A stretch of DNA of 38,175 nt, from positions 1 to 38,175 of the forward strand of contig CALVTQ010000075.1 in NCBI GenBank assembly GCA_944362695.1, in the 5' to 3' direction. Within the stretch, counting starts at the first letter, position 1. Each line of letters opens with the position of its first letter. The position numbers were made by a program, and so were the translations under genes. The notes beneath the pieces are model-generated. The model was given only the letters and a program-made list of their open reading frames with translations. It was not told where the DNA came from and did not search any database. Of this stretch, positions 1-8,441 are shown in pieces. The DNA is from an uncultured Clostridia bacterium. Lineage in GTDB: Bacteria > Bacillota > Clostridia > Christensenellales > Aristaeellaceae.

Positions 1-709
1 GCAGAGCGTGGACGACGACACGCGGACGTTTTCCGCCGTGCACAGCGAAGGCCCCGGCGCGGCTGAGGTGAACAGGCGGCGCGCGGAGATCGATGCATGG
101 CGTCAGCAGATGGAGGAAGAGGCCCGCGCAAAGGCGGCGCAGCAGGCCGAGCAGGCGCGCCTCGCCAAAAAGGCGAAGGAAGCGGAGCAGGCGAGACTCG
201 CGCAGCAGGCGAAGGAAGCGGAGCAGGCCCGTCTCGCCAAAGAGGCCGAGCAGGCCCGCGCGCAGCAGGAATATGAGCGCCAGCTCGCGGAATACGAGCG
301 GCAGAAGGCACAGTACGAGCGGGACATGGAGGTCTACCGCAGGCAGAAGGCGGCCTACGACGCGGAGATGGCGCGCAGGCAGAGCGCGCAGCAGGCGGCG
401 CAGAACGCACAGCAGGCGGCGCAGAGCGCGCAGGATTACAGCGCGTATGTGCCGGGCGAGACCGTGCAGGAGCTGCCGGACGCGCCGCAGTGGCCGCAGA
501 TGCAGCAGCCGGAAAGAGCGCCCGCGCCGAAGAAGAAGAAGCCCAAGAAGGAAAAGAAGGAAAACGCCCTGCTCAACCGTGTGGCGAAGATGCTGGAGAC
601 GGACGAGGAGGAGATCGGCTCGATCAACGCGCTGCCGCCCCGCGTGAGCGCGCAGGACGCTTATCACCCGGCGACGAGGCCGCAGGAGCGCAGCACGCGC
701 GGAAAGTGA
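1..709 (+). CDS. Coiled-coil Ala/Glu/Gln/Arg-rich protein, 5' partial
   Basis: The reading frame is open from the first base of the window, so the true start probably lies upstream; a GTG at 8 is the first internal candidate. From the GTG the product is 233 aa. Residues about 20-145 are almost pure Ala/Glu/Gln/Arg/Lys with repeated AEQARLA blocks, typical of a long coiled coil, and the DNA there is a degenerate tandem repeat. A Pro-rich stretch and a Lys cluster (about 170-188) lead into a short globular-looking tail. No signal peptide or membrane segment is visible in the part present. It ends 4 bases before the glycosyltransferase start at 714, so the two are probably co-transcribed. I do not recognise a family and assign no function. 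Confidence 0.6.
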   Translation, partial: QSVDDDTRTFSAVHSEGPGAAEVNRRRAEIDAWRQQMEEEARAKAAQQAEQARLAKKAKEAEQARLAQQAKEAEQARLAKEAEQARAQQEYERQLAEYERQKAQYERDMEVYRRQKAAYDAEMARRQSAQQAAQNAQQAAQSAQDYSAYVPGETVQELPDAPQWPQMQQPERAPAPKKKKPKKEKKENALLNRVAKMLETDEEEIGSINALPPRVSAQDAYHPATRPQERSTRGK

Positions 710-713
710 GCGT

Positions 714-1985
714 ATGAACGAAATCGATTGGCAGTCCGTCGCGGAGGCGGCGGGGGCCGGCCTGTCCATCGCGCTGATGGGCATATGCGGCGTGCGGCTG
801 CTGCTGCGCTTTGGCGGCGTGCTGCGCGGACGCGAGCGCGCGGACGGCCTTGCGGCATCGCGGCATGGCGCGACGGCGCGGGAGATGCTGGCCGTGGGCG
901 GCATCGCGCTCGCCTCGCGGCTGCTGCTGTTCGTGCTGGCGTATGCGATGTATCGCGTGTTGGGCGTGGGCGAGCTCGGCTTCTTTGAATCGGTCGAGCG
1001 GCTTTGGACGCATTGGGACGCGCGCCATTACCTCGCCATCGCGCGCGAGGGCTATACCGCCGTGGGCGACGAGCGCCTGCGGCTGGTCTTTTTCCCGCTG
1101 TATCCCGCGCTGATGCGCCAGCTCGTGCAGCTCACGGGCGATATGTTCATGACCGGCACGTGGATCTCGCTGATCTGCGGCTCGGCGGCGGCGGCGCTGG
1201 TGTATGACCTGGCGAAGCTGCACTTCGGCAAAGGCACGGCGATGCTCGCGACGGCGTATTTTCTGCTCAGCCCGCTGAGCGTGTTCCTCTGCTGCGTATA
1301 CACGGAGGGGCTGTTCATCATGCTGACGCTGGCGGCGGTGTGCCTGCTGCGGCGGGGCCATCCATGGCTGGCGGCGCTTTTCGGCATGCTCAGCGCGTTC
1401 ACGCGCATGCCGGGCGTGATCGTCGCGGGCCTGCTCATCATTGCGGGCATCGAACGCATCGTGCACAGGGATGGCGGCGTGCGCGCGGCCGCGGCGTGCG
1501 CGGGGCAGGTCGCCGTCGTCTTCGGCGGTTTTGCGCTGTATCTGGCGGTGAACTGGCTGGTGACGGGCGATCCGTTCATGTACACGGTATACCAAAAGGA
1601 GAACTGGTATCAGGCGCCCGGCACGTTTTGGGGCTCGACGGCGAACACTGTGCATTACACGTTTTCCACGTTCGGCGACGACGACTGGCTGTGGACGTGG
1701 GTGTTCCAGCTCGTGTGCATGATGGGCATCTATCTGCTGCTGGCGCTGTTTGAGCACAGGCTGCCGTTTGATCTGGCGGCGTATTCGTTTGTGTATGTGG
1801 CGGTCGTGCTCGCGCCGACGTGGCTGCTCTCCGGTGCGCGCTATCTGTATGCGCTGTGCGCGCTGCCGCTGCTGCTTTCGCGCCTGCCGATGGGCAGGAC
1901 GGGGCATACGGCGCTTTTGACGGTGTCGGGCGGGCTGCTCGCACTGTGGGTGTTCGGGTTCACCATCGCGGCGACTGTGCTGTGA
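714..1985 (+). CDS. PIG-V-like GT-C mannosyltransferase
   Basis: A 423-aa polytopic membrane protein with the features of the PIG-V/Gpi18 mannosyltransferase family (Mannosyl_trans2). After a first membrane segment, residues 101-114 read WDARHYLAIAREGY, the family's first outer-loop motif carrying the catalytic-type Asp, and FFPLYP follows at 126-131. About ten further hydrophobic segments fill the rest. Family knowledge says such enzymes transfer a sugar from a polyprenyl-phosphate donor on the outer face of the membrane; the sugar and acceptor here are unknown. The start is the ATG 4 bases after the preceding stop; the upstream AAAGTGAG is only a weak ribosome binding site, so coupling is likely. 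A DedA-type gene follows after 39 bases in the same direction. Confidence 0.82.
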   Translation: MNEIDWQSVAEAAGAGLSIALMGICGVRLLLRFGGVLRGRERADGLAASRHGATAREMLAVGGIALASRLLLFVLAYAMYRVLGVGELGFFESVERLWTHWDARHYLAIAREGYTAVGDERLRLVFFPLYPALMRQLVQLTGDMFMTGTWISLICGSAAAALVYDLAKLHFGKGTAMLATAYFLLSPLSVFLCCVYTEGLFIMLTLAAVCLLRRGHPWLAALFGMLSAFTRMPGVIVAGLLIIAGIERIVHRDGGVRAAAACAGQVAVVFGGFALYLAVNWLVTGDPFMYTVYQKENWYQAPGTFWGSTANTVHYTFSTFGDDDWLWTWVFQLVCMMGIYLLLALFEHRLPFDLAAYSFVYVAVVLAPTWLLSGARYLYALCALPLLLSRLPMGRTGHTALLTVSGGLLALWVFGFTIAATVL

Positions 1986-2024
1986 GCGGCGGGCAAAATT
2001 CGACGAAAAGAGATTGAATGTACG

Positions 2025-2762
2025 ATGAAAAAGAAGGGTTTCCCGTGGCGGCTCGCGCTGCTGGCGGTCATTGTGATCGCCGTGTGTGTGGGCGCCGCGC
2101 TGCTCGTGAAAAGCGGCATGCTCGACGAGTTTGGCTCGGTCGAGGGCGTGCGCGCGCGGATTGATGCGGCGGGCCCGATGGCGGGCCTGATGTATTTCCT
2201 GCTTCAGATGATGACGGTGATCGTCGCGCCGATTCCCAGCAATGTGACGATGATGGCGGGCGCGATGGCGCTGGGCTTCTGGGAGGCGCTGATCCTCGGC
2301 CTGGCGGCTGTGGTGCTGGGCTCCGTGCTGATGTTCGCGGCGGGCAGGGTGCTCGGGCGCGAGGCGCTGGCCAAAAAGCTCAGCGGCGGCGTGATGGAAA
2401 AATATCTGCCGGTGATCGAGGAAAAGCAGGATATGTTCCTGCTGCTGACGATGCTGTTCCCGTTCTTCCCGGACGACATCATCTGCATCCTCGCGGGCCT
2501 GACGAGCATGTCGTTTCGCCGGTTTGCGGTGATCATGGCGGTCTCGCGGCCTTGGGGGCTGGTGATCTCGGCGCTGCTGGGCAGCGGGCTCGTGCATGCG
2601 CCGCAGATTCTGGACGTCCTGCCGTGGTGGGTCATCGCGCTGGCGGTGGCTGCGCTGACGGCGGTGTTCATTCTGGCACTGCGGTATGCGGCGGAGATAG
2701 AGGCAAAGACGAAGGCGCTCGTCAACAGGCTGGTCGACAAGATGCCCGTGCGCAAAAAATAA
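2025..2762 (+). CDS. DedA/TVP38-type VTT-domain membrane protein
   Basis: A 245-aa protein with an N-terminal membrane anchor (about 8-30), then the VTT (SNARE-associated/DedA) domain at about 50-200. Visible hallmarks are a re-entrant-like segment VIVAPIPSNVTMMAGAMALG, a Gly-rich helix ending FAAGRVLGREALAK, and the second half FPFFPDDIICILAGLTSM followed by RFAVIMAVSRPWG. DedA/TVP38 proteins are lipid scramblases or flippases; members in bacteria have been linked to recycling of undecaprenyl phosphate, which would suit the surrounding polyprenyl-dependent glycosyltransferases, though that link is inference. It follows the PIG-V-like gene by 39 bases. The stop is immediately followed by a hairpin shared with the convergent alarmone synthetase gene. 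Confidence 0.85.
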   Translation: MKKKGFPWRLALLAVIVIAVCVGAALLVKSGMLDEFGSVEGVRARIDAAGPMAGLMYFLLQMMTVIVAPIPSNVTMMAGAMALGFWEALILGLAAVVLGSVLMFAAGRVLGREALAKKLSGGVMEKYLPVIEEKQDMFLLLTMLFPFFPDDIICILAGLTSMSFRRFAVIMAVSRPWGLVISALLGSGLVHAPQILDVLPWWVIALAVAALTAVFILALRYAAEIEAKTKALVNRLVDKMPVRKK

Positions 2763-2786
2763 ACCGCCGCACGCATGGCACGGCGG
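2754..2786 (-). terminator. Intrinsic terminator of the alarmone synthetase gene
   Basis: CCGCCG at 2764-2769 pairs with CGGCGG at 2781-2786. Read on the minus strand the hairpin is followed by TTTATTTTTT, which lies in the 3' end of the convergent VTT gene. It sits just after the minus-strand stop at 2793. Confidence 0.6.
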
Positions 2787-2792
2787 GGCGCG

Positions 2793-3317
2793 TCAGCGCG
2801 GCGCGGGCTTGTAAATCAGGTCGTGTTCGGCGGCGGCCCAGAGATCCATCTGCGGCGTGCGAAGCTGAAGCTCGAGCGCCACAGCGCACGCGCGCGGACG
2901 CAGGATCATATGCAGGGAGCGATAGCCGCTGGGCTTTGGGGCGGCGATGTAGTCGCGTTCACCGAGCACATACACGCCCGGCGAATCGCGCACGATCGCG
3001 GCGAAGGCGTACACGTCTTGCTCGCGGGCGAGCACGACGCGCAGACCGGCGATGTCGTGCAGTGCGGCGGCGGCCATCGCGCGCGTGGGAGGCAGGGAGA
3101 GCTTGGCGAGCTTGCCGGCGACGGAGGCAGGCGTCTTGAGCCTGTACGTCACGGCACGCACGGCGTCGGGGTCGTTCATGCGGCTGCGCGCGGCACACAC
3201 GAGGGCGAGCGCGTCCTGCGCGGCGGCGGCATACGGCGTATAAAACGAGGCGTCAAACGCATCCTGGCCGGCCGGGCGGGCGTTTATCATCTGTGTGGAA
3301 ACGGACAGCGGCAACAC
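2793..3317 (-). CDS. Small alarmone synthetase (RelA/SpoT synthetase domain only)
   Basis: A stand-alone (p)ppGpp synthetase domain of about 174 aa, like RelQ/RelP but shorter. Motifs, numbered from the GTG at 3323: a KTPASVAGKL element near 63-72, HDIAGLRVV (89-97, with the Mg-binding-type Asp90), RDYIAAPKPSGYRSLHMIL (123-141, the GTP-binding loop), ELQLRT (151-156, with the catalytic-type Glu151) and WAAAEHDLIYK (162-172). No HD hydrolase domain and no TGS/ACT regulatory region are present. The protein stops right after the last motif, so the C-terminal helices that mediate RelQ tetramers and allosteric pppGpp binding appear missing. I chose GTG 3317 because AGAGG lies 5 bases upstream, whereas GTG 3323 overlaps the ribosome binding site. 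It faces away from the GT-C operon and converges on the VTT gene. Confidence 0.85.
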   Translation of the reverse strand: MLPLSVSTQMINARPAGQDAFDASFYTPYAAAAQDALALVCAARSRMNDPDAVRAVTYRLKTPASVAGKLAKLSLPPTRAMAAAALHDIAGLRVVLAREQDVYAFAAIVRDSPGVYVLGERDYIAAPKPSGYRSLHMILRPRACAVALELQLRTPQMDLWAAAEHDLIYKPAPR

Positions 3318-3340
3318 ATTCACCTCTTCAAATTATGTTG

Positions 3341-3369
3341 TTGACATCATCATACACCCCGGATAGAGC
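3341..3369 (+). promoter_or_regulatory. Possible promoter of the GT-C operon leader
   Basis: A perfect TTGACA at 3341-3346 is followed after 17 bases by TAGAGC (3364-3369), a poor -10. It would start a leader of about 190 bases ahead of the gene at 3564, with a terminator-like structure inside it. Confidence 0.35.
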
Positions 3370-3471
3370 ATAAGTGCGGCGCAAAACGGGCGAAAATGTG
3401 AGCAATGATGATTTCTTCGTCACAGGATATGAGCGCGGCGGGGCGAATATGCGGCGAATGTGGCTTCGCGG

Positions 3472-3503
3472 CGCTGTACAGACGGCGTTTTTTTTTTTTT
3501 TTT
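3472..3503 (+). terminator. Hairpin with a 16-T tract (terminator or attenuator) upstream of the GT-C operon
   Basis: CGCTGT (3472-3477) pairs with ACGGCG (3482-3487) around the loop ACAG, with one G-T wobble. It is followed directly by sixteen T residues (3488-3503), exceptional in this GC-rich window. It lies between the TTGACA at 3341 and the coding start at 3564, so it could end a short leader RNA of about 130 bases or attenuate the operon. A second hairpin (CCGGGC...GTCCGG, 3521-3537) follows. The homopolymer length could itself vary. Confidence 0.55.
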
Positions 3504-3563
3504 AGCGTATGGAACAATGGCCGGGCGCTGCGTCCGGAGAAGATAAGGAAAGGAAAGACGACG

Positions 3564-4973
3564 ATGATCAAACCGGTTGTGAGCGATGCCGTCCGCGGCG
3601 CGCTTGGCAAAAAGGCGCATCCCATCGTGCGCGCGGCGCTGCTGGTGCTGGCGACGGCGGTCTTCTATCTGTTCGCGATGAACGCGCGCTATGCGAAGAT
3701 CGACGATTTCAGCGCATACGGCACGCAGGAGCTCATCCGCGTTGCGGCGCTGGCCTTCACGGGCATATTCGCCGTGTCCTATGCGGTGCAGCTGCACGTG
3801 GGCAGGAAGCTGTCATCGGACATACACATTCTGCTGGCGATTGTGACGGGCGCCGTGCTGCTGGCGAAGATTTCGCTGCTTGACTACGTGAGCGACGATT
3901 ACGACATCTTCCTGAGCACGTGGATTTACGAGTATTCCAACCTCGGGCTCAAGGAGGGTCTGGGCACGTTCATCGGCAGCGACTACTCCCCGCCGTATCT
4001 GTATCTGCTGCTGCTGATCTCGCGCATACAGAATTATCCGTGGCAGTATCTGGTCAAGGCGGTGTCCGTGGCGTTCGACGTGCTGCTGGGGTACAGCGTG
4101 ATGAAGCTGTGCTCGCTGCGCGTGAAGGGCGCGACGGGCAGGCTGCTGATCTTCCACATGACGAGCATCCTGCCGACGGTCGTCTTCAACGGCGCGTATT
4201 GGGGCCAGTGCGACGTGATCTACACATCGCTGGCGCTGCTGGGCCTGTATCTGGCGCTGACCAGGCGGCCCGTGCGCAGCATGATCCTCTTCGGCGTGGC
4301 GCTGTCCTTCAAGTTCCAGACGGTGTTCTTCCTGCCGGTGCTGCTGCCGCTGTGGCTGCGCAGGGATATCGGCCTGCGCCATGTGCTGCTGATCCCGGCG
4401 GCGTATATGGGCATGATGATCCCCGCGCTGTGGGGCGGCAAGTCGCTGCATCACGTGCTGACGGTGTATCTGCAGCAGGCGGGCAACTACAATTTCATCA
4501 CGGTGAACAGCCCGAACCTGTATCAGTTCCTGCCGCTTGAGCTGGGCGTGGACGTGCTCTACAACATGTTCGGCGCGATGGCGATGGTGCTGGGCGTGGC
4601 GATGATGGCATCGGTGTGCTATCTGCTGTGCGCGCGGCGCGACAGGCTGACGCAGGAGGCGACGGTGCTCGCGTGCCTGCTGATGCTCGCGGGCGTGCCG
4701 TTCTTCCTGCCCAAGATGCACGAGCGCTACACGTTCGGCGCGGACATTCTGGCGTTTGTGCCTGTGATGTATAAGCCCAGGCGCATCGCCGCGGCGCTTT
4801 GCCTGTGGTTCGCGTCGTACGCGGCATACACGGAGGGCCTGCCGGGGCAGGTCGTCATGAATCTGAAATGGGCGGCGATGTTCCAGCTGGCGGGCGTCGC
4901 GCTGACGGCGTGGGAGCTGTGGGGCGTGCTTCATGAAACGCACGAACCGGCGCTTGAGGAGGTGAAGGCGTGA
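3564..4973 (+). CDS. Gpi18-like GT-C glycosyltransferase (intact), paralogue A
   Basis: A 469-aa membrane protein of the Gpi18-related mannosyltransferase group (COG5542 type). Ordered motifs: the outer loop acidic motif DDYDIFLSTW (111-120), a second loop with SDYSPPYLYLLLLISR, NGAYWGQCDVIY in mid-protein, SFKFQTVFFLP, and near the C-terminus LPKMHERYTFGADIL, the family's HERY signature. About twelve hydrophobic segments are evident. Family knowledge predicts transfer of a hexose from a polyprenyl-phosphate donor outside the cell. The frame is open back to 3405 through the T tract, but the ATG at 3564 has a GGAAAGGAAAG ribosome binding site and is the sensible start. It overlaps the next paralogue (TGATG at 4971-4975). 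Sugar and acceptor are unknown. Confidence 0.83.
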   Translation: MIKPVVSDAVRGALGKKAHPIVRAALLVLATAVFYLFAMNARYAKIDDFSAYGTQELIRVAALAFTGIFAVSYAVQLHVGRKLSSDIHILLAIVTGAVLLAKISLLDYVSDDYDIFLSTWIYEYSNLGLKEGLGTFIGSDYSPPYLYLLLLISRIQNYPWQYLVKAVSVAFDVLLGYSVMKLCSLRVKGATGRLLIFHMTSILPTVVFNGAYWGQCDVIYTSLALLGLYLALTRRPVRSMILFGVALSFKFQTVFFLPVLLPLWLRRDIGLRHVLLIPAAYMGMMIPALWGGKSLHHVLTVYLQQAGNYNFITVNSPNLYQFLPLELGVDVLYNMFGAMAMVLGVAMMASVCYLLCARRDRLTQEATVLACLLMLAGVPFFLPKMHERYTFGADILAFVPVMYKPRRIAAALCLWFASYAAYTEGLPGQVVMNLKWAAMFQLAGVALTAWELWGVLHETHEPALEEVKA

Positions 4974-6337
4974 TGAACACGAAGGTCGAATGGAAGCGAG
5001 ATCCGTTCCGCTTTGCGATGCTGGCGCGCCTGAACGACACGGCGCAGGCGGCGCTTTGCGTGGCGCTGACGATCGGATTTTTCGCGGCGGCGCTCAAGCT
5101 CTGCGCGCTGATGCATGGCGCGGCGATCATCGCGCTGGTGGGCGCAGCATGCGCGGCGGCGCTGATGTGGGGCGCGTGGCGCGCGATGAAGGATGAAAGC
5201 CCGGCGGTTGTGGCGCTGCTGTTTGCGGCGCTGCTGGCGATGCTGGCGGTCGGCGCGCATCTGGCGATGCTGGACATCAAGCCGGGCCGGTATACCAAGG
5301 TGCTCGAGCCGCTGCTGGGCAGCATGTGGAATTACGAGCTGGTGACGGCGATGGCATGGGAGGACGGCGCGTGGTCGGGCGTGTATCTGATCGTCTGCGC
5401 GCTGCTCTCGCGCATCGAGAATTTCTCGGCGCTCTACGCGTTTAAGCTGGTGGACCTCGTCTGCCAGACGATGTGCGCGCTGGCGGTGGGCCGTCTGGCG
5501 AAAATGCGCGGGGCGAAGGGCGTGGGCGCCGTCGCGGCGATGATGGCGTGTGTGCTCGCGCCGACGATGCTCTTTAACGCGGGTGTGTGGGCGCAGTGCG
5601 ACGCGACGTTCGCGATGTTCACGCTCTGGGGCCTCGTGATGCTGCTGGGTAATCATCCGCTGCCGGGCTGCCTGCTCTGGGGCGTGGCGCTGGGCACAAA
5701 GCTGCAAAGCGCGTTCATCTTCCCGCTGCTGATCGTGCTGTTCATGAAAAACCGCGTGCAGCTTGGGCACATCCTCGCGCTTGCAGCGGCGGCGTTCCTC
5801 AGCCAGATCGCGATCATCCTCGACGGCTGCGGTTTGGAGTCGCTGCTCATGCGCTATCCGATGCAGATCGAGGCGATGAAATGGGAGGGCGCGGGCCTTG
5901 CGGACAACGCGCCGGGCGTCTACGGGCTGATGAACGTCGCATCCGTGCGCGAATTCAGCGGCATGGGCCTGTATCTGGGCATCGCGTGCGCGCTGATCGT
6001 CGTGATGGCGATGCTGCGCTCGCGCGTGACGCTCACAAGCGACATCCTGCTGCTCGGCGCGCTGCTGCTGGCGGCGGGCCTGCCGCTGATCCTGCCGCAG
6101 ATGAACACGCGCTGCCTGTATCTGGCGGGCATGCTGTCCTTCGCCTGCGCGGGGAACGTGCGGCGGCTGCTGGCGGCGTTCGTGCTGGAGATCGTCTCCT
6201 TCTGTGCGTACATTCAGGCGATATTCAGCTTCACCGTGGCGCCTATGACGGTGCTCAGCCTCATGGCGATCGGCGTGGCGGTGGTCATCGCGCTGGAGCT
6301 GATTGGCGAAATTCGCGGACAGAGGGCTGAGGCATGA
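4973..6337 (+). CDS. Degenerate Gpi18-like GT-C paralogue B
   Basis: A 454-aa membrane protein aligned with its neighbours along its length: NAGVWAQCDATFAMFTLWG, a TKLQSAFIFP segment and a matching C-terminal layout are clear. However, the outer-loop acidic motif (DYDI in paralogues A and C) reads GRYTKVLEPL, and the HERY signature reads QMNTRCLYLAGM, so the residues expected for catalysis are replaced. It may be a non-catalytic partner of A or C, or an enzyme with altered chemistry; this is inference. The start is ATG 4973, 10 bases after GAGGAGG (4956-4962); GTG 4970 is an alternative. It overlaps A by one base and C by four bases (ATGA), implying translational coupling of the three. Confidence 0.78.
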   Translation: MNTKVEWKRDPFRFAMLARLNDTAQAALCVALTIGFFAAALKLCALMHGAAIIALVGAACAAALMWGAWRAMKDESPAVVALLFAALLAMLAVGAHLAMLDIKPGRYTKVLEPLLGSMWNYELVTAMAWEDGAWSGVYLIVCALLSRIENFSALYAFKLVDLVCQTMCALAVGRLAKMRGAKGVGAVAAMMACVLAPTMLFNAGVWAQCDATFAMFTLWGLVMLLGNHPLPGCLLWGVALGTKLQSAFIFPLLIVLFMKNRVQLGHILALAAAAFLSQIAIILDGCGLESLLMRYPMQIEAMKWEGAGLADNAPGVYGLMNVASVREFSGMGLYLGIACALIVVMAMLRSRVTLTSDILLLGALLLAAGLPLILPQMNTRCLYLAGMLSFACAGNVRRLLAAFVLEIVSFCAYIQAIFSFTVAPMTVLSLMAIGVAVVIALELIGEIRGQRAEA

Positions 6338-7668
6338 GAAAGACGCTTGATGCGCTCGATGAGCGGCTGCGCGCATGGCTCGTGGCCCCGGCGAGCGCCG
6401 TGGTTTGTCACGCGATCGGCGCGCTGACGGTGGCGGCGTTCTTTGTGCTGCTGATGACGCGCTCCTACGGTCTGCTGGACGGCGCGGGAAGCAAGGCGCT
6501 GACGGCGGCGATGCTCTGCGTGCCGCTGGCCCTGATGGTGGTGACGGCGTTCCGGCTGACGCGCGGGAGCGAGGGAGGCGCGGCGATGATGGCGCTGCTG
6601 TGCGCGGTGAGCGCGGCGGCGATCCTGATGCGCGCGAGCTTCATCGACCGCTCCGCCGGAGATTATGACATCTATCTGGAGGAGTGGCTCGCCCAGCTGG
6701 CGGCGGGGTCGTTCTCCGACGGCATGCGCCGGACGATCAGCGATTACAACGTGCTCTATCAATACATCCTGTTTTTGATCACCCGCATGCCCGTGCCAGG
6801 GCTGTATGCCATCAAGGCGTTCAGCTTCATGGGCGACGCGCTGCTGGCGGGCGCTGCGGCGTCGCTGGCGGGCGGCGTGGCGGGGGACAGGCGGCGTGGG
6901 GCGCTGGCGTTCGGCGTGGTTGCGCTGCTGCCGTCGATCGCGGTGAACGGCGGCATGTTCGCCCAGTGCGACAGTCTGTACGCCGCATGCGCGCTCTGGG
7001 GTCTGGCGCTGGCGCTTGACGGGAAGCCCGGGCGGAGCGCGGCGTGCTTTGCGCTGTCGCTGGCGTTCAAGCTTCAGGCGGTGTTCCTGCTGCCCATCGT
7101 GTGCGTGCTGTGGGCGGACAAAAAACTGCGCCTCGGCGATGCGCTCGTGTTCATCGGCACGCTCATGCTGGTGATGATTCCGGCACTGATCGGCGGCAAG
7201 GGCCTTCTTGAGATCCTGTCGATCTACACGGCGCAGACGGGGAACTATCAGGCGCTCACCTACAACGCGGCGAACTTCTACGGCCTGGTCGTGACCGGCG
7301 GGCTGGATACATACGCCTACGGAAATTTCTCGCTGGCGATGGCGGTGGGCGCGTGCATGCTGAACGTGGGCGCGGGCGTGATGCGCCGGGGGAAGATGGA
7401 CGCGGGCGATTACGTGCGCCTGGCGGCGATTCTCGTGATGGCGGTCGTGTTCCTGCTGCCCAGGATGCACGAGCGGTACTTCTACATGGCGCTGCCGCTG
7501 CTCGCTGCGCTGGCGGTGGGGCGCGGCGGACGGGCCGTGGCCTGCGCGGCGCTGGTCGAGCTGGCGATTCTCTCGACGAACGGGTTCACGATGTTCCCGC
7601 TTCAGGCCGCATCGGCGCTCATGCTGGCGGCGCTCGTGCTGCTGCTGTGCGAGCAAAAAAAGGCTTGA
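6334..7668 (+). CDS. Gpi18-like GT-C glycosyltransferase (intact), paralogue C
   Basis: A 444-aa polytopic protein, third of the overlapping trio. It retains the acidic loop motif SAGDYDIYLEEWL (108-120), SDYNVLYQYILFLITR, NGGMFAQCDSLY, SLAFKLQAVFLLP and the C-terminal LPRMHERYFYMALPL. Family knowledge: an extracytoplasmic sugar transferase using a polyprenyl-phosphate sugar. Its ATG overlaps the preceding TGA (ATGA, 6334-6337). The gene ends within the -35 region of the following regulator's promoter, so the trio likely ends as a unit here without an evident intrinsic terminator. Confidence 0.83.
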   Translation: MRKTLDALDERLRAWLVAPASAVVCHAIGALTVAAFFVLLMTRSYGLLDGAGSKALTAAMLCVPLALMVVTAFRLTRGSEGGAAMMALLCAVSAAAILMRASFIDRSAGDYDIYLEEWLAQLAAGSFSDGMRRTISDYNVLYQYILFLITRMPVPGLYAIKAFSFMGDALLAGAAASLAGGVAGDRRRGALAFGVVALLPSIAVNGGMFAQCDSLYAACALWGLALALDGKPGRSAACFALSLAFKLQAVFLLPIVCVLWADKKLRLGDALVFIGTLMLVMIPALIGGKGLLEILSIYTAQTGNYQALTYNAANFYGLVVTGGLDTYAYGNFSLAMAVGACMLNVGAGVMRRGKMDAGDYVRLAAILVMAVVFLLPRMHERYFYMALPLLAALAVGRGGRAVACAALVELAILSTNGFTMFPLQAASALMLAALVLLLCEQKKA

Positions 7669-7692
7669 AGCGCGCGGCAGGTGTGCTATAAT
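7665..7692 (+). promoter_or_regulatory. Promoter of the YheO/DauR-type regulator gene
   Basis: TTGAAG (7665-7670), a 16-base spacer, then TATAAT (7687-7692) with an extended TGC immediately upstream. It overlaps the last codons of paralogue C and gives a leader of about 70 bases before the ATG at 7770. Confidence 0.75.
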
Positions 7693-7769
7693 AAATAGAA
7701 GACATACACGATTTGCGGGCGAAATGCGCGATCGGACAGCCGTACACGCGGCGGAAAACGGAGGTTGAC

Positions 7770-8426
7770 ATGAACCGGGAAGAGATGCTGGCTTTCCTCA
7801 AAAACGAAGCGCGCGGCATTGCCACGATGTTCGGGCCGAACTGCGAGACGCTCGTGCACGACATGACGCGGCCCGGGCATCCGATTCTGGCGATTTTCAA
7901 CGGCACGGTGACCGGGCGTGAGGTCGGCTCGACGGCGGACATCTTCGGCGACATCGGCGACTACGACGAGACGGTGTACAAGAACAAGGACTACACCAAC
8001 CAGCTCGTCCTCTCGCGCGACGGGCGCACGCTCAAGAGCACGACATTCAACGTCATCGGCGAGGACTACCACTTCGCGCTGGGCATCAACATGGATATCA
8101 CCAACATGGTGCGCGCCAAGCAGATGCTCAGCGAGATGACCGAGACGAGCGGCGAGCTTCAGCAGACGCTCATGCAGGACGCCAGAAGCCAGCTCGAGGA
8201 GTTGCTGCGCGAATGTATCAGCGCGGTGGGCAAGGAGCCCGAGGCGATGAAGAAGACCGACCGCATGCGCATCATCCGCATGCTCTACAAGCGGCGCGCG
8301 TTCACGTATCAGAAATCCGTGGCGATCGTCGCCGAGCGGCTCAGCGTGTCGCGCTACACGGTGTATAAATACATGCACGAGCTGGAGAAGGCCGAGGCGG
8401 CGGGCAGCGTCGTCTCAGAAAGCTGA
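7770..8426 (+). CDS. YheO/DauR-type PAS-HTH transcriptional regulator
   Basis: A 218-aa protein with the two-part layout of the YheO/DauR family. The N-terminal PAS-like domain (about 1-120) shows FGPNCETLVHDM, ILAIFNGTVTGREVGS and YHFALGINMDIT, and a C-terminal helix-turn-helix (about 165-210) reads YQKSVAIVAERLSVSRYTVY. Family members bind DNA through the C-terminal HTH and sense a small ligand through the PAS-like domain; the ligand here cannot be read from sequence. The start is ATG 7770 with GGAGG seven bases upstream. It has its own strong promoter and is followed 15 bases later by the UbiA-like gene, so it may control the downstream glycan genes; that is inference from position. Confidence 0.85.
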   Translation: MNREEMLAFLKNEARGIATMFGPNCETLVHDMTRPGHPILAIFNGTVTGREVGSTADIFGDIGDYDETVYKNKDYTNQLVLSRDGRTLKSTTFNVIGEDYHFALGINMDITNMVRAKQMLSEMTETSGELQQTLMQDARSQLEELLRECISAVGKEPEAMKKTDRMRIIRMLYKRRAFTYQKSVAIVAERLSVSRYTVYKYMHELEKAEAAGSVVSES

Positions 8427-8441
8427 CGCGCGGAGGGGAGC

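Noticed and set aside
3405-3563. N-terminal extension of the GT-C protein through the T tract (poly-Phe)
   Set aside because: No ribosome binding site at 3405, the segment contains a terminator-like hairpin, and ATG 3564 has a good site.
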